A DNA stretch of 62,231 nt from Chloroflexota bacterium (GCA_030744875.1 JASLPR010000056.1:1-62231), one strand, 5' to 3'; positions 1 through 8,801 are shown, counted from the stretch's first letter. Notes: generated from the letters alone by a model not told the origin. Numbers and translations: made by a program.

Positions 1-280
1 CGGCCAGTTCGATGCCCCCGCCCAGTTGCCCCGTCACCGGCACCGCGACGCCCAGGGAGGGCACGTACAGCGCCAGGGCCCGGATCAGCAGACCGGATAG
101 CAGCGAGCCGAGCGCCTCGGCCCCGTTCGCGTCGACCCCGCCGACACCCAGCAGAAGCTCCGGGGCGGTCGGTCTCGGGGACACCAACAACACCACGTCC
201 AGCAGGATCGGGATGGTCAGGAGCAGGGGTCTTTGAACCACAATTCGAAAGCCCTCATTGAGGGCGTCGATCACACCCAA
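1..280 (-). CDS. Polytopic membrane protein, 3' end off the window edge
   Basis: This is an uninterrupted minus-strand frame that runs off the left edge and is absent from the ORF track. It begins at TTG (280) with GGAG six bases upstream; a GTG at 274 is the alternative. The protein opens with a short amphipathic start (VIDALNEGFRIVVQRP) and then a hydrophobic segment (LLLTIPILLDVVLLV). It continues through a Pro/Gly-rich loop into a second hydrophobic stretch (ALGSLLSGLLIRALALYV). The opening 'GF.lV..RP.LL..P.LLD' pattern recalls an uncharacterised membrane protein family I associate with Chloroflexota. That link comes from memory, not a search. Function unknown. It is divergent from the selenoprotein gene. 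Confidence 0.6.
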   Translation of the reverse strand, partial: MGVIDALNEGFRIVVQRPLLLTIPILLDVVLLVSPRPTAPELLLGVGGVDANGAEALGSLLSGLLIRALALYVPSLGVAVPVTGQLGGGIELA

Positions 281-526
281 GCAGTGCTCCAGTTGCCGAG
301 GATTCAGCCCCCGTGGTGGCCCCTTGCCGTAGCTTGCGGCGAAGTGAAGTCAAATCCCTCAATTACCCTGAACAATCTTGACATAATTGGCCCATTTTGT
401 CCATCTTTGAGACTCTTCTGGCGGCCCTTTTCTTGGCTCGCCGGGACGCCCGCCGCGAACCGGGCTTGTATCATTAAGGCGGGACCGCCACAATCGGACC
501 GTGACCACGGACCGAGAGGAGTCGCA

Positions 527-772
527 ATGGCCGGAAAGATCGACATCTCGCTCGAATACTGCTCTGCTTGAAACTATCTCCCTCGGGCCGTGAGCCTGAC
601 TACCGAGATTCTTGAAGAGTTCAGCACCGACATCGATAATTGGGCGCTCATCCCCTCCGGAGGGGGCGTCTTTGAACTCGTCATCAACGGCGACTTGGCC
701 TTTTCGAAGAAGGGCGAAGGTCGCTACCCGGAGACCGCGGAAGTCCGCAGCCTGATCAGGCAGGCGATGTAG
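527..772 (+). CDS. Selenoprotein W-like (Rdx family) protein with in-frame TGA (Sec)
   Basis: The ORF track splits this gene at a TGA (569-571), but both halves share one frame and form a single 81-residue Rdx/SelW-type thioredoxin-fold protein. The N-terminus gives beta strand IDISLEYC, then C12-S13-A14-U15, then NYLPRAVSL, which is the family's CxxU/CxxC redox motif followed by the usual aromatic and PRA residues. The tail GVFELVINGDLAFSKKGEGRYPE matches the family's 'G.FeV..ng..ifsk...grfP' strand and loop. The ATG at 527 has GAGAGGAG ending five bases upstream. A perfect terminator hairpin follows the stop. Small SelW-like selenoproteins are known from marine bacteria, and the likely role is thiol redox chemistry. 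No Sec machinery gene lies in the window, so decoding is inferred from the motif. Confidence 0.85.
572..607 (+). promoter_or_regulatory. Candidate bacterial SECIS hairpin
   Basis: Immediately 3' of the TGA, inside the coding sequence, GGGC (585-588) can pair with GCCT (594-597) around a CGUGA loop. An outer CTCGG/CCGAG pairing (582-586 with 603-607) is an alternative. The loop guanines lie about 19-21 bases after the TGA, inside the range reported for bacterial SECIS apical loops. The structure was found by eye; no folding energy was computed. Confidence 0.45.
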
Positions 773-780
773 CGAAACGC

Positions 781-816
781 AACGAGCGGGCGCGGCGTCA
801 GCCGCGCCCGCTTGTT
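781..816 (+). terminator. Intrinsic terminator after the SelW-like gene
   Basis: AGCGGGCGCGGC and GCCGCGCCCGCT form a perfect 12-bp stem around a GTCA loop. Four further pairs (AACG with TGTT, one of them G-U) extend it to 16 bp. It starts nine bases after the TAG and is followed by a modest pyrimidine-rich run (CTTGCTTTCC). The cupin gene converges from the other side, so it may act in both directions. Confidence 0.8.
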
Positions 817-841
817 CTTGCTTTCCGGGTTGGGGCGCTGG

Positions 842-1195
842 CTATTCGACGAATTCGGAGGCCGCGTTGATGCCCGGGTAGAAGAACGTCATCTTCAACT
901 GGCCGCCGGAGTCATTGCGGAAGCCGTGCGGCACGCCGGCCGGGGCCAATATGGCGTCGCCGACGGCGATTGGGATCTCGCGGTCGCCGACCAGTGCCAC
1001 GCCGGTTCCTTCGTAGATGCGGAAGGCCTCTTCGATGAGGTGCTTGTGCAGCGGTAGCACGGCACCGGGCGCGAAATCCAGCTCACCCATCGTCACCGCG
1101 CCCGCGCCCTGGTCCGGGCCCATGATCTGGCGCACCTTCATGCCTTCGATAGTCGAGTCTTTCCAGGCTCCGTCCGTCGTCGCGATCACCGTCAT
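842..1195 (-). CDS. Small cupin-domain protein
   Basis: This is a 117-residue single-domain cupin. Motif 1 is PLHKHLIEEAFRIYEG, with H50, H52 and E56 as metal ligands. Motif 2 is PAGVPHGFRN, with H90. The length and fold suit a stand-alone metal-binding beta barrel acting as a small isomerase, dioxygenase or sugar-binding protein. The substrate cannot be read from sequence. A GAAAGGGG purine run upstream of the ATG serves as ribosome binding site. It is convergent with the SelW-like gene and not obviously in an operon. Confidence 0.85.
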   Translation of the reverse strand: MTVIATTDGAWKDSTIEGMKVRQIMGPDQGAGAVTMGELDFAPGAVLPLHKHLIEEAFRIYEGTGVALVGDREIPIAVGDAILAPAGVPHGFRNDSGGQLKMTFFYPGINAASEFVE

Positions 1196-1300
1196 TTTCG
1201 GGCTGCCCCTTTCCGCGTCACCATGGCTTCGTTAACCCGGTGATGCTCGCAGTTCCGCCCCCCCGGTGTCCAGCCGCCCGGCCGCGCGCTGGCGGCGTCG

Positions 1301-1885
1301 CTAGTTTGGCGAGGCGGTGGTCTCGCGCTCCAACCCGGGCCCCGGCAGCTCATCGAACAGACCCGGCAGGCGCCGCATCGTCCCCACCACCGACCCGCTG
1401 GTCGCCACCGGCAGCGCGCTCATGGCGAACGTGGAGGGCGCGTAGATTTCGGCTGCTTCCATGCGCACGCCGAGCCCGTCGCGCACGAAGGCCCGGTCTC
1501 CATCGATCAATACGATTCGCTTGCCCAGGTGGCGGCTGTGCAGTCGATCCAGTACCAGGTCCTCGACCGGGAACCGGAAGTCCCACTTGCCGACCAGCCG
1601 GTTGACTGGCACGTCGGTAAGTGCGATCTCGAACACGGCGCTGGAAATCTCGTTGAAGACTTCGGTGGCACGCTCGAAGAACTCGTCCAGCCAGGGCCCG
1701 CCGGTACGCTGCACGCGACGCCAGCCGTGCAGATCCACCTGTCCTTCGATCTCGGTCAGGAGCTGCCGTGCCTCGAGATCGGTGTGCCGGCGCACCAGCC
1801 GCCGCAGGTCGTCGAAGGTCCGCGGCCGCAGCAGCGACAGCGACCCGCCCAGTCCACCGGTCTGTCCCGTCGAGCCTCGTTTCAT
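1301..1885 (-). CDS. Conserved-looking protein of unknown function downstream of dinB
   Basis: The 194-residue reading starts at ATG 1885, whose ATGA overlaps the dinB stop, so translation is probably coupled. The track's longer start at 1900 would lie inside dinB. The sequence has an Arg-rich helical N-terminus and a middle part (EVFNEISSAVFEIALTDVPVNRLVGKWDFRFPVEDL) that reads like alternating strands and helices. No membrane segment or signal peptide is visible. I do not recognise a domain. Coupling to a translesion polymerase hints at shared expression only. Confidence 0.6.
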   Translation of the reverse strand: MKRGSTGQTGGLGGSLSLLRPRTFDDLRRLVRRHTDLEARQLLTEIEGQVDLHGWRRVQRTGGPWLDEFFERATEVFNEISSAVFEIALTDVPVNRLVGKWDFRFPVEDLVLDRLHSRHLGKRIVLIDGDRAFVRDGLGVRMEAAEIYAPSTFAMSALPVATSGSVVGTMRRLPGLFDELPGPGLERETTASPN

Positions 1886-3183
1886 GCCGGCTCCTCCCAC
1901 ACTTCGCCCGCGCCTATCGAAAATGCGCTGGCCACTCGCGCCACCGAGCGGAACAATCCGCCCCGGCGGACGCTGCCGCGCCCGAAGCGCGACTCGAGTC
2001 CGTCCACCGCCACGTTCAGGCGTTCCGACCGATTGGTTCCGAACAGTGGCATCTCCATTTGGCGCGCGTCCTCAGGGGCGAAATCCGCTACGTGTACGCC
2101 AAGGAGACGGTACCGCTCACCGGGCTGAAACTCTGTGCGCATCAATACACTGGCCACGTCATAGATTGCGCCGCCGTCGTCGGTGTAGACCGGCAGCGTC
2201 CGCCGCCGCGTCAGGGTGGTGAAGTCGGCCCGTCGGATCTTTACTGTCACCACCCGGCCCTGCAGCTCGTGGGCGCGCAACCGCCGGCCGACCTCGTCGC
2301 TCAGGCGCAACAGCTCTTTCAAGAGCGCGTCCAGGTCGCCGACATCCTCGCCGAACGTGTGCTCGTTGCCGACCGACTTGCGCAGACCTTCGGTCGATAC
2401 CGAACGCCGATCGATCCCGCGGGCCAGGTCGTGCAGGCGGTGGCCGAACTGCCCCAACCGGCCCACCAGTTCGGCCCGGCGCATCTCAGCGAGTTGCCCG
2501 ACCTTTTCGATGCCCAGCGCCCGCAGGCGCTCTTCGGTGCGCGGGCCCACCCCCCAGATGCGCCCCACCGGCAGCGGCGCCAAGAAGGCGCGCTCGCGAC
2601 CTAGCTCCACGGTCAGCAGGCCGTCGGGCTTGCAGATGTCGGAGGCGATCTTGGCCACCGACTTGTTGGTGGCCACCCCGATGCTGATGGTCAGGTTCTG
2701 CTCGGCCTGGACGGTCGCACGGATCTCGCGCGCGATGTCCTCGGGCGACCCGAAGCGGCGCTCGCCGCCGAAGACGTCCAGGAACGCCTCGTCCAACGAA
2801 ATCGCCTCCACCAACGGGGTGAAGCGGTGGAACACGTCCATGACCTCGCGGGATACCTGCCTGTATACCTCGTGGCGGCCGGATACAAACTTGGCGTGCG
2901 GGCAGCGCCGCGCCGCCTGCCGCAGCGGCATGGCGGAATGGATGCCGTATTCGCGGGCCTCGTAGGACGCCGCCGCCACGACTCCGCGCGAATCCGGGTT
3001 GCCCCCAACCACCACCGGCTTGCCGCGCAGCGCCGGGTTGTCGCGCTGCTCGACGGAGGCGTAGAAGGCGTCGAGGTCGGCATGCAGGATGGACGCGGTC
3101 GCATGCGGCCCGCTCATCCCCGCCCCGCCCGTGGATTCCTCGCCGGCCGCGCTCGCCGCCCGGTCTGCCGCCTTGTCGTTCAT
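1882..3183 (-). CDS. dinB: DNA polymerase IV (Y-family translesion polymerase)
   Basis: Y-family polymerase core. HADLDAFYASVEQRDNP carries the first catalytic Asp and the steric gate, and SLDEAFLD carries the second acidic pair. A helix-hairpin-helix region (GRIWGVGPRTEERLRALGI) is followed by a little-finger domain. The tail contains QMEMPLF, which resembles the QLxLF beta-clamp-binding motif. It extends lesions and mismatched ends at stalled forks. The track start (TTG, 3222) is upstream; I chose ATG 3183, which has AGGG about ten bases ahead. ATG 3117 also remains possible because homology begins just after it. No LexA-type operator was evident by eye. Confidence 0.95.
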   Translation of the reverse strand: MNDKAADRAASAAGEESTGGAGMSGPHATASILHADLDAFYASVEQRDNPALRGKPVVVGGNPDSRGVVAAASYEAREYGIHSAMPLRQAARRCPHAKFVSGRHEVYRQVSREVMDVFHRFTPLVEAISLDEAFLDVFGGERRFGSPEDIAREIRATVQAEQNLTISIGVATNKSVAKIASDICKPDGLLTVELGRERAFLAPLPVGRIWGVGPRTEERLRALGIEKVGQLAEMRRAELVGRLGQFGHRLHDLARGIDRRSVSTEGLRKSVGNEHTFGEDVGDLDALLKELLRLSDEVGRRLRAHELQGRVVTVKIRRADFTTLTRRRTLPVYTDDGGAIYDVASVLMRTEFQPGERYRLLGVHVADFAPEDARQMEMPLFGTNRSERLNVAVDGLESRFGRGSVRRGGLFRSVARVASAFSIGAGEVWEEPA

Positions 3184-3490
3184 AGCCGTCGCACCCTGTC
3201 TTTTTGCCCGTTTTCCGGACAATACCGAACGATTACCAAACAGTCAACGACTTCCTCGACTATTTCCTCCTTTCCAACGCCGTTTTGGCCCCGGCCGTTG
3301 CGCCCCTGGGCCTCGCGGAGCCACAGATTCCGATCGTCGATCGCGACGCCTGCCAAGCTCCTCTAGGCTGCCCACCCTGCCGGTGCGGTAGGCTTTGCGA
3401 AGGTTCCTCGATCGTCTGGAAGACCCGGTACGATCTGACGACAGCACCTCAGATCAATCGACCACCTCGCCATTCATACGGAGACAACCA
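3184..3490. other. Intergenic region between dinB and the SufT-like gene
   Basis: About 307 bases between divergent genes. It is less GC-rich near dinB, with short T-runs and a GATTACCAAACAG segment, and contains no credible ORF. It must hold both promoters, but I could not assign convincing -35/-10 pairs. GGAG at its right end is the ribosome binding site for the next gene. Confidence 0.5.
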
Positions 3491-3790
3491 ATGACCACCA
3501 AAGATGACGTAATCGCCGCCCTGGAAACCGTTGTCGATCCCGAGCTCAACCTGGACATCTGGAACCTGGGCTTGATCTACAACGTGGAAGTCGATGAGTC
3601 CACTGTGAACATCGACCTGACGCTCACCACACCGATGTGCCCGGTGGGGCCGATGATCGTCTCCAATACCAAGGAGGCGGTGGAGAAGGTCGATGGCGTC
3701 GAACTGGCCAACATCGAGATGGTCTGGGACCCGCCCTGGGACATGGAGATGATGAGCGAAGACCTGCGCTTTATGCTGGGCAGGATATAG
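3491..3790 (+). CDS. MIP18/DUF59 family protein (SufT/PaaD-like)
   Basis: A 99-residue stand-alone DUF59 domain. The hallmark VVDPELNLDIWNLGLIYNV opens the protein, and TTPMCP places the conserved Cys at residue 50. Members act in iron-sulfur cluster maturation (SufT/Cia2-type) or, as PaaD, in assembly of a ring-hydroxylating complex. No phenylacetate or suf genes are adjacent, so a general maturation role is more likely. The start is ATG 3491, seven bases after GGAG; the track's earlier start at 3395 has no homology. It lies on the same strand as the broken methyltransferase that follows. Confidence 0.9.
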   Translation: MTTKDDVIAALETVVDPELNLDIWNLGLIYNVEVDESTVNIDLTLTTPMCPVGPMIVSNTKEAVEKVDGVELANIEMVWDPPWDMEMMSEDLRFMLGRI

Positions 3791-3840
3791 CCAACCGCCC
3801 GCGGACGCACGGGGGTGGGTCTCCCTCGAGGGCAGTCCCC

Positions 3841-4680
3841 ATAAGCACGCTCTGCGATCTTGTCGACCGCGCCATCCCACCGGATCCCTGGGCCGAGGGC
3901 GACAACATCCCGTGGGACGACCCTGATTTCAGCGAGCGCATGCTGGCCGCCCGCCTGGATCAGTCCCACGACCTGGCGAGCCGCCGCGCCGGGCTGATCG
4001 ATCGGCACGTCGCTTGGGTCCATGACACGGTCCTTCGCGGCGAGCCATCGCGGGTGCTCGAACTGGCCTGTGGGCCGGGGCTCTACCTGCAGCGCCTGGC
4101 GGTGCTGGGCCACGAGTGCGTCGGGATCGACTTCGCGCCGGCGGCCATCTGCTAAGCGACTGAAACCGCCGCCGACCTTTGCTGCACGTACCGGCGCGGC
4201 GACATTCGCCAGGCGGACTTCGGCGAGGGATTCGACCTGGTCCTGCTGATCTACGGGCAGCTCAACGTATTCCGCCCGGCTGAAGCCGCCGACATCCTCC
4301 GGCGCGCCCCTGCGGCGCTGGCGGCCGGCGGGCGCGTCGTGCTGGAGCCGCAGACATTCGCTCATGTGGAGGAGGGTGGCCAATCACGTAGCAACTGGAG
4401 CGCCCCCGAATCCGGTCTGTTCGCGGCGGGTCCCCACCTCCTCTTGCAAGAATCCTCCTGGGACGCCGGGCAGAAGGCCCGGACCGAGCGGTTCTTCGTC
4501 ATCGATCCGGCGTCCGGAGCCGTCGAGCGCCACGTTATGACCATCGCGGCCTACTCCGACGAGCAACTGGCCGCGATGTTGATCGAGGCCGGCTTCCGGG
4601 ACGTGGACCCCTGGCCCTCGCTCACCGGCGAGCCGGACCCGGAGCATCCGGCCACCACGGTCCTGCTGGCCAGCCGCTAA
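3841..4680 (+). pseudogene. SAM-dependent class I methyltransferase, interrupted by TAA
   Basis: One frame encodes a complete Rossmann methyltransferase. It has an N-terminal cap (PWAEGDNIPWDDPDFSERML), the SAM-binding motif VLELACGPGLYLQRLA, the acidic loop GHECVGIDFAPAAI, and motif RRGDIRQADFGEGFDLVLLIYG. A TAA (4153-4155) splits it where relatives usually have an aromatic residue in 'SIxYA'. The expected start is ATA AGC ACG at 3841 instead of ATG, preceded by GAGGG at normal spacing. The second half is intact to 4680. Both lesions are single-base changes, so this is either a recent pseudogene or sequence error. The substrate is unknown. Confidence 0.75.
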
Positions 4681-4763
4681 TCCGCGCGGTTTTCCCGCCC
4701 TCGCCGTCGCGTTGTATCCTCGGCATCGGTCCGGCCGCCACCAACCAGAATCAGGAAGACGCC

Positions 4764-5792
4764 ATGCCTCAGGTTCCCACCGAAGCCCTCCGCGAGTACG
4801 CCGAAGGTCTGTTCGTGAAGGCCGGCACCCCCGGCGACATCGCCACCGCGCTGGTCGGTTCGCTGATCCTAGCCGACCAGTCGGGCCATCCTTCCCACGG
4901 CGTCATCCGCGTGCCCCGCTACCTGGAATACATCGACACCGGCCGCGCCGTCGCCGACGGCCGACCCGAGATCATCAAGCAGACCGCGACCTCGGCGCTG
5001 GTCGACGGGCACCTGGGGTTCGGGCAGTTCACGGCAGCCTTCGCGACCCAGACGGCGATCGACCTGGCGAAGGAAAGCGGCATCGCCATCGTCGGCTGTA
5101 TCCGCTGCAACCACACCGGCCGCATCGGCCAGTGGGCCGAGCAGGCCGCCGACCAGGGCATGATCCTCTTTGGCGCGGTCGGCGGGCCCATCGGTTTGGC
5201 GAGTGCTCCGTTCGGCGGACTCGGCCGCGCCCTTTCGACCAACCCGCTCACCGCCGCGGCCCCCGGCGGCGACCACGCGCCGCTGATCATGGACTTCGCC
5301 ACCACTGCCACCGCCGAAGGCAAGATCCAGGTGGCCCGGGCCAAGGGCGCCCATTTGCCTCCCGGCCAGGCCCTGAACAAGCACGGCGAGCCGACCACCG
5401 CCCCGGCCGAGTTCTACGACGGCGGCATGCTGCTGCCCTTCGGCGGGCACAAGGGCTACGCCCTGGGCTTGCTGGCCGAGGTTTTGGCCAGCAGTCTCAC
5501 CGGCGCCGGCGACTCCCACGACACCCCGCTGATGGGCTTCACAATCATCGCCATCGACCCGGGTATCTTCCGCTCCGTGGCCGACTACGGCGCCGACGCC
5601 GATAGTGTCTACGAGCGCGTCGAGTCGGTCCCGCCGGCCCCGGGCTTCGACGGCGTCATGATCCCCGGCGAGCCCGAGCGCCGCTCGCGCGCCGCTCATG
5701 CCGAACGCGGGATCGAACTGGCCGAGGCCACAATCCAGTTCCTGCGCGACGAAGGTAAGCGGCTCGGGGTCGACTCCGCTGCGCTAGGCTAG
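4764..5792 (+). CDS. Malate/L-lactate/ureidoglycolate dehydrogenase family oxidoreductase (Ldh_2)
   Basis: A 342-residue protein of the Ldh_2/YbiC-YiaK-AllD fold, which is unrelated to classical lactate dehydrogenases. Diagnostic parts are LADQSGHPSHGVIRVPRYLEYI near the N-terminus, RCNHTGRIGQWAEQAA, which replaces the more common 'SNHfGraG', and STNPLTAAAPGG plus PFGGHKGYALGLLAEVLA in the dinucleotide-binding half. It reduces or oxidises 2-hydroxyacids with NAD(P). The exact substrate cannot be assigned. CAGGAAG eight bases before the ATG is a good ribosome binding site. The length is normal for the family. Confidence 0.9.
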   Translation: MPQVPTEALREYAEGLFVKAGTPGDIATALVGSLILADQSGHPSHGVIRVPRYLEYIDTGRAVADGRPEIIKQTATSALVDGHLGFGQFTAAFATQTAIDLAKESGIAIVGCIRCNHTGRIGQWAEQAADQGMILFGAVGGPIGLASAPFGGLGRALSTNPLTAAAPGGDHAPLIMDFATTATAEGKIQVARAKGAHLPPGQALNKHGEPTTAPAEFYDGGMLLPFGGHKGYALGLLAEVLASSLTGAGDSHDTPLMGFTIIAIDPGIFRSVADYGADADSVYERVESVPPAPGFDGVMIPGEPERRSRAAHAERGIELAEATIQFLRDEGKRLGVDSAALG

Positions 5793-5895
5793 ACCCGGGG
5801 GATCACCGGCAGCCGGCCGGCGCCGTTCGTTGACACCTCGCGGAGCCGCGCCATGACCCGACCATCCTAACCCGCCCGACGCCGTTGATCCGCTG

Positions 5896-6767
5896 ATGTA
5901 CGAACTGGTGGTCATCGGCTGCGGCCCGGCCGGGCTGGCCGCCGCCTTCTTTGCGGTCCGCCAGCGGATGCGCGTAGCGGTGGTCGGTCGCGAGATCGGC
6001 GGTCAGGCCATCCACAGCGTCCACGTCGAAAACTACCTGGGCTTCGAGGGCATCGCCGGCGAGGCGCTGGTGGATCGCTTCACCCGTCAGCTCGCCGAGC
6101 AGTTCGTTGAGTATCTCTAGGACGATGTCGACCACCTGGACCACCGCGGCGACCATTTCGAACTCGTCCTCCACGGCGGTGCGGTCATGACCGCCCGGGC
6201 GGTGATCCTGGCCACCGGCATGACCCCCAACCGGCTGGGCGTCCTCGGCGAGGCGGAGCTGATCGGCAACGGCGTCAGCTACTTTGCCGACAACTACGGC
6301 CCGACCACCCACGACAAGAATGTCCTGGTCGTCGGCGGCGACAACTCCGGACTGCAGGCCGTTCAGGAAGTCGCCCCCGTCGCCGCCCGCGTGCACGTCC
6401 TCACCCGTGGCGGCTGGACTGGCGACCCCGATCGCATCACCGCCGTGCAATAATTCGACAATGTCGAGATGCTCCCCGCGGCTACGGTGCAGCGCATCGA
6501 AGGCGATGAGCGTGTCGAGCGAGTCGTCATCGCGCTCGCCGAGGACGACACCGAGCAGACCCTCGATATCCATCTCATCTTCGTTGAGATCGGCTTCCGC
6601 CCGGCCACGGCGATCGTCAAGGATCTGGTCGAGCTAAACGACCACGGCGAAGTGATTGGCGATCGCGAAAACCTGACCGGGATCCCCGGTCTCTTCGCCG
6701 CTGGCGACGGCGCCCGCGCGGCGCTTTCGGCGAAGCGGTTCGTCCGACCGGGCGATTGGGGCGGGTA
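5896..6767 (+). pseudogene. Thioredoxin-reductase-like FAD/NAD(P) oxidoreductase with in-frame stops
   Basis: A continuous frame encodes a small two-dinucleotide-domain flavoprotein. Visible parts are ELVVIGCGPAGLAAAFFAV (FAD), GGQAIHSVHVENYLGF, ARAVILATGMTPNRLGVLGE, VLVVGGDNSGLQAVQ (NADPH) and GIPGLFAAGDGARA. TAG (6118-6120) and TAA (6451-6453) interrupt it, and a TAG at 6765 ends it early compared with relatives. The redox-active CxxC of true thioredoxin reductases is missing; the region reads GVSYFADNYGP. It therefore belongs to the CxxC-less group resembling ferredoxin-NADP reductase-type enzymes. Restoring Gln at 6118 would fit the local sequence. It is either decaying or mis-sequenced. 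Confidence 0.8.
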
Positions 6768-6862
6768 GGCGCTGGTCCGCTCGGCCGCGGTCCCACTCGC
6801 GCCCCGCCTGCTCGCCCCTCCCGCCAATCAGATGAAGGTGCCTGTGGCACTGGCCGGGCCGT

Positions 6863-8044
6863 CTAATCAGGGCGGCCGCCGAAATTCCGCGCGCTGGGCT
6901 CGAACAACTCCGCATACATGTCCACCGCGAAGCGGTCGGTCATCCCGGCCAGGAACCGCGCCACCACCATCGCCGTCTCCGCACCCGGCTCCTTCAGCTT
7001 CTGTCGGGTCGATAGCGGCAGTAGTCGCGGGTCCTCGACGAAGGCCCCGAAAAGCTCCCTGAGCACCATCTGGCCGCGGGCGGTCTGCCGCAGGATCGAC
7101 GGCGAATCGTAGACCCGTTCCTGCATGAACGCGCTCACCTCGGCGCGGCGCACCCTGATCTCGTCCGATGGTGCAATCAGCACCGCGTCGTGCCCGCGCA
7201 CCGCTTCCGCCGTTTCGATACCGGCCCCCTCCAGGCCCTCCCTCGCGGTTCGGACGACGTCCTTGATCAGCACCCCGATCACGTGACTGGTCGCCCGGCG
7301 CAACACCACCCGGGCGCGGTCGAACTCCAGGTCCGCGCGTTGCTCGCCGGAGCAGACCTCCTCGGCGTAGGTCACGGCGTCTGACCACAGCCGCGGCCCG
7401 GCGCGGAGCAGGTCCTCCAGGCCGATCAGCCCGGCGTTCACCGCGTCCTCAATGTCATGGGCCAGGAAGGCGCACTCGTCGGCCTGCGAAACGGCCTGCG
7501 CCTCGGGGCCGGGCTGCGGGTGGTGGTCGAACTCGGCGCTTTCGGTCGGGATGTCGTACAGCGTCTCGTGGCGGGCGATTCCTTCGCGGGTGGCCCAGGT
7601 CAGGTTCAGCCCGCGAAATCCCGGGTAGGGCGCTTCGATGTCGTCCACCACCTCCAGCGAGTGCTTGTTGGCGTGCCAGCCGCCGCGGTCGGCAATCAAC
7701 TCGTTCAGGGCCGCCTCGCCGGCGTGCCCGAAGGGGCCGTGGCCCAGGTCGTGGCCCAGCGCGATCGCCTCGGTCAGGCTCTCGTCAAGGCCGAGTTCAA
7801 AGGCGATGCTGCGGCCGATCTGGGCGACCTCCAGCGAGTGGGTGATGCGGGTCCTAAAGAAGTCCGCCTCGGTGACCACGAACACCTGGGTCTTGTGCAG
7901 CAGGCGGCGAAAGGCGCGCGAGTGCAGCAACCGGTCGCGGTCGCGGGCGAAGGGCGTCCGGCGGGCCGGTTCCTCGGCCTGCCCGTGGGCACGATCGGTC
8001 CACGGGGACTCCCTGGGTGTTGCCAGTTTCGACGAGATTGCGAT
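6863..8044 (-). CDS. dgt: Deoxyguanosinetriphosphate triphosphohydrolase-like HD protein
   Basis: HD-domain dNTP triphosphohydrolase. RAFRRLLHKTQVF, RITHSLEVAQIGRSIA and ALGHDLGHGPFGHAGE supply the His and HD metal ligands, and WHANKHSLEVV and AHDIEDAVNAGLI are also typical. It hydrolyses dGTP or other dNTPs to nucleoside and triphosphate. The track starts at TTG 7930, but the frame continues upstream through ARRTPFARDRDRLLHSRA, the conserved family N-terminus, with no ATG, GTG or TTG before a stop. The best start is ATC at 8044, seven bases after GGAG. If that is right, the protein has 393 residues and an unusual start codon. Confidence 0.88.
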   Translation of the reverse strand: MAISSKLATPRESPWTDRAHGQAEEPARRTPFARDRDRLLHSRAFRRLLHKTQVFVVTEADFFRTRITHSLEVAQIGRSIAFELGLDESLTEAIALGHDLGHGPFGHAGEAALNELIADRGGWHANKHSLEVVDDIEAPYPGFRGLNLTWATREGIARHETLYDIPTESAEFDHHPQPGPEAQAVSQADECAFLAHDIEDAVNAGLIGLEDLLRAGPRLWSDAVTYAEEVCSGEQRADLEFDRARVVLRRATSHVIGVLIKDVVRTAREGLEGAGIETAEAVRGHDAVLIAPSDEIRVRRAEVSAFMQERVYDSPSILRQTARGQMVLRELFGAFVEDPRLLPLSTRQKLKEPGAETAMVVARFLAGMTDRFAVDMYAELFEPSARNFGGRPD

Positions 8045-8048
8045 CGCG

Positions 8049-8801
8049 CTACTCCATCATGTTTCGGGGGACGGTGAGGGAGTCGAACTTGGCGATGGCC
8101 TTGTCGATGTGCGCCTGGCCGTTTTCGAGCGCGGTGGCGGCGTGGCCGGGCAGCAGGGCGTCGATGCCGGCGTCACGGAAGCGGGTGATGCTGTTGCCCA
8201 ACTCGAACACCGAAGTCTCCTCGGCCTAATTGAGCACCACTAGCCCGCCGGCGAACACAAGGTCGCCGCCGAACATGTACTTCTTGCCATCGACTTCCAG
8301 GATGTATCTCATGTGCCGGGCCGCGTGACCGGGCGTGGATAGCGTGTGCAGCCGCAGGTTACCGACGCGAATCTCCTCGCCGTCGTCCACCTCCCGAGCC
8401 ACCGCCACCGGTTCCACCCGGTAGGACGCCGGGTAGCGCCCGGCCTCCCGGGCGCGGGCCAGGTTAGTGGCGTCCTCGTCGACGGTGCGGCCCTCGTGCA
8501 GCCAGCCCCGGGTGTCGACCGGCGCGATCACTTTCAATCGGTACTGCTTGCGCAGGTAGGCGCCGCCGCCGGCGTGGTCGCCGTGGCAGTGGGTGAGGAT
8601 CAGGTATTTGACGGTGTCCGGGTCGATGCCGTCGGCCTCGACGTTGGCCACGATCCGCTCCGGCTCCATGCCCACGCCGGCGTCGATCAGGGCGGTCTCC
8701 TCGCCGTCGGTAACGGCGTAGACATACCAGTCGCCCGGGTGGCTAAGCCCGAAGCCCATGAGGCCGCCACCGACGATATGGATGCTGTCGGTAAGTTTCA
8801 T
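8049..8801 (-). pseudogene. Metallo-beta-lactamase-fold hydrolase, interrupted by TAG near the C-terminus
   Basis: Full MBL fold. IHIVGGGLMGFGLSHPGDWYVYAV leads into LIDAG, then THCHGDHAGG (HxHxDH), STPGHAARHMRYIL and MFGGDLVFAGG. A TAG (8226-8228) stops it after VVLN, but the same frame continues for about 58 more residues with family-typical content. AGIDALLPGH provides the last metal-binding His region, followed by GQAHIDKAIAKF and a TAG at 8049. The stop removes that final His, so the short form would probably be inactive. The role is a glyoxalase II-like or similar hydrolase. The true end of the frame lies just before the proposed dgt start. Confidence 0.8.

Noticed and set aside
378-407. 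TTGACA promoter for the SelW-like gene
   Set aside because: TTGACA is perfect, but the only -10 candidate at 17-18 bases (CATCTT) is poor and it lies about 120 bases from the ATG.
569-571. TGA of the SelW-like gene as just another disrupting stop
   Set aside because: It lies exactly at the CxxU position, is a different codon from the TAG/TAA lesions elsewhere, and has a SECIS-like hairpin behind it.
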